A stretch of 7,648 nt of DNA from Methylovirgula sp. (GTDB lineage Bacteria; Pseudomonadota; Alphaproteobacteria; Rhizobiales; Beijerinckiaceae), in contig JANXSV010000092.1 of the NCBI GenBank assembly GCA_025356505.1, forward strand, positions 1 to 7,648. Direction: 5' to 3'. The position numbers were made by a program, and so were the translations under genes. Every line of letters starts with the position of its first letter. Within the stretch, counting starts at the first letter, position 1. The notes beneath the pieces were generated by a model. The model saw nothing but the letters and a program-made list of their open reading frames with translations. It searched no databases and had not been told where the DNA came from. Below, piece after piece: positions 6,791-7,648 of the stretch.

Positions 6791-7648
6791 ATGATTAGCC
6801 GGCGCAGATTTTTGCTGCAAGCCGGTGGGATCGGTGCGTTAGCCTCACTTGGTTCCAGCGCCTACGCTGTCGGCGTCGAGCCGTCTTTGCTCGACGTGAC
6901 AACCTATAAGTTCACGCCCGCGCGGTGGCCGGCCGGCCAGAAATTACGCATCTGCGTCATTGCCGATATCCACGCCTGTGAACCCTGGATGTCGGCCAAA
7001 CATATCCGCGATATGGCATTGATGGCAAATGCGCTCCGGCCTGATGTGACGCTTTTGCTGGGCGACTATTATGCCGGACATGACTACATCACGCGTGCGG
7101 TTCCGGCACCGGAATGGGGCGAGGCTCTGTCGGTGCTGCAGGCACCCTTGGGTGTTTATGCCATTCTTGGCAACCATGACCTTTGGCACGGTTTGCAGCC
7201 CTCCATGCCGTCCGACGATGGCGAAGCGGCGATCGCCGCGTTGAAAGATGCCGGAATTACGCTGCTCTTCAATGACGCGGTACGGCTCGTCAAAGACAAC
7301 AAGCCGTTTTGGTTGCTCGGGTTGGGTGATCAGCTGGCGATGCGGTTAGGCCGTGGTCGCTTCAGGGGCCTTGATGATTTAACCGGCACCTTGAACCACG
7401 TGAATGACAAAGCGCCAGTGATCCTGATGGCTCACGAGCCATTTATTTTCAGCCGCGTTCCAGAACGCGTGGACCTAACTCTTTGCGGTCACACCCATGG
7501 TGGACAAATCAATTTGCCAATCATTGGTTCCGGTTTGGACTACAGCCGCAAGTTCAAGCATGTTTATGGATATATCAATGAGAACAACCGCGAGATGATC
7601 ATATCGGGGGGCTTGGGAACCAGCTTCCTGCCCGTTCGCGTGGGCAGG
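6791..7648 (+). CDS. Tat-type metallophosphoesterase, YkuE/YaeI-like (3' end outside window)
   Basis: Calcineurin-like phosphoesterase; 286 residues are visible and the frame is open to the right edge. The N-terminus has a twin-arginine-type leader: SRRRFLL (3-9), a hydrophobic stretch (11-25) and SSAYA before a plausible cleavage site, suggesting folded export. Metal motifs in order: DIH (Asp59, His61), GDYY (Asp92), GNHD (128-130), AHEP (His215) and GHTHGGQ (His234, His236), so the two-metal site is complete. The end reads ISGGLGTSFLPVRVGR, as near the C-terminus of YkuE/YaeI relatives, so little is probably missing. Relatives hydrolyse phosphodiester or lipid pyrophosphate bonds, such as the UDP-diacylglucosamine step; the substrate here is unknown. 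The start ATG has GGGGG five bases upstream (6781-6785). It follows the small gene by 18 bases. Confidence 0.9.
   Translation, partial: MISRRRFLLQAGGIGALASLGSSAYAVGVEPSLLDVTTYKFTPARWPAGQKLRICVIADIHACEPWMSAKHIRDMALMANALRPDVTLLLGDYYAGHDYITRAVPAPEWGEALSVLQAPLGVYAILGNHDLWHGLQPSMPSDDGEAAIAALKDAGITLLFNDAVRLVKDNKPFWLLGLGDQLAMRLGRGRFRGLDDLTGTLNHVNDKAPVILMAHEPFIFSRVPERVDLTLCGHTHGGQINLPIIGSGLDYSRKFKHVYGYINENNREMIISGGLGTSFLPVRVGR

Noticed and set aside
6944..7189. Minus-strand open frame opposite the phosphoesterase
   Set aside because: It covers the conserved metal motifs of the real gene and has no recognisable domain of its own.

Overview
The window looks like ordinary chromosomal DNA from a Gram-negative bacterium, most likely an alphaproteobacterium. 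That placement is an inference from dense short-spaced gene packing, an estimated (not counted) mid-50s percent GC, TTGACT-type promoter-like elements, the MBL-fold/DUF1499/M48/YjgN family mix and a Tat-type leader on the last gene. No mobile element, CRISPR array, tRNA or rRNA was seen.

Layout. (1) The left edge cuts into a plus-strand LACTB2-like metallo-beta-lactamase-fold hydrolase (2-808). (2) It converges on a tight four-gene minus-strand unit, read right to left: an AlkK-like fatty acid-CoA ligase (5710-4070), a YjgN/DUF898 multi-pass membrane protein (4050-2713), a membrane-anchored M48 metallopeptidase (2711-1639) and a DUF1499 membrane protein (1608-832). The gaps are 19, 1 and 30 bases, so one transcript is likely. 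(3) A MarR-family regulator (5919-6404) diverges from the ligase across a 208-base control region with inverted repeats that suit operators. (4) A 137-base interval full of dyads leads to an unrecognised 76-residue protein (6542-6772). Next to it is a Tat-type, YkuE/YaeI-like metallophosphoesterase (6791 to the right edge), cut off by the window.

The most notable defect is in the M48 gene. Its N-terminal/membrane half and its catalytic half lie in different reading frames that join near a run of four A at 2320-2323. Restoring one base gives a full-length protein of about 357 residues. It is either a sequencing error or a real frameshift mutation.

Functional reading (inference): the MarR protein may control itself and the ligase operon in response to fatty acids or a related small molecule. 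The three membrane genes after the ligase suggest an envelope maintenance role. No clear case for an entirely new system emerges. The best leads are the ligase/YjgN/M48/DUF1499 linkage, the candidate MarR operators, and the small-protein/phosphoesterase pair with its structured leader.
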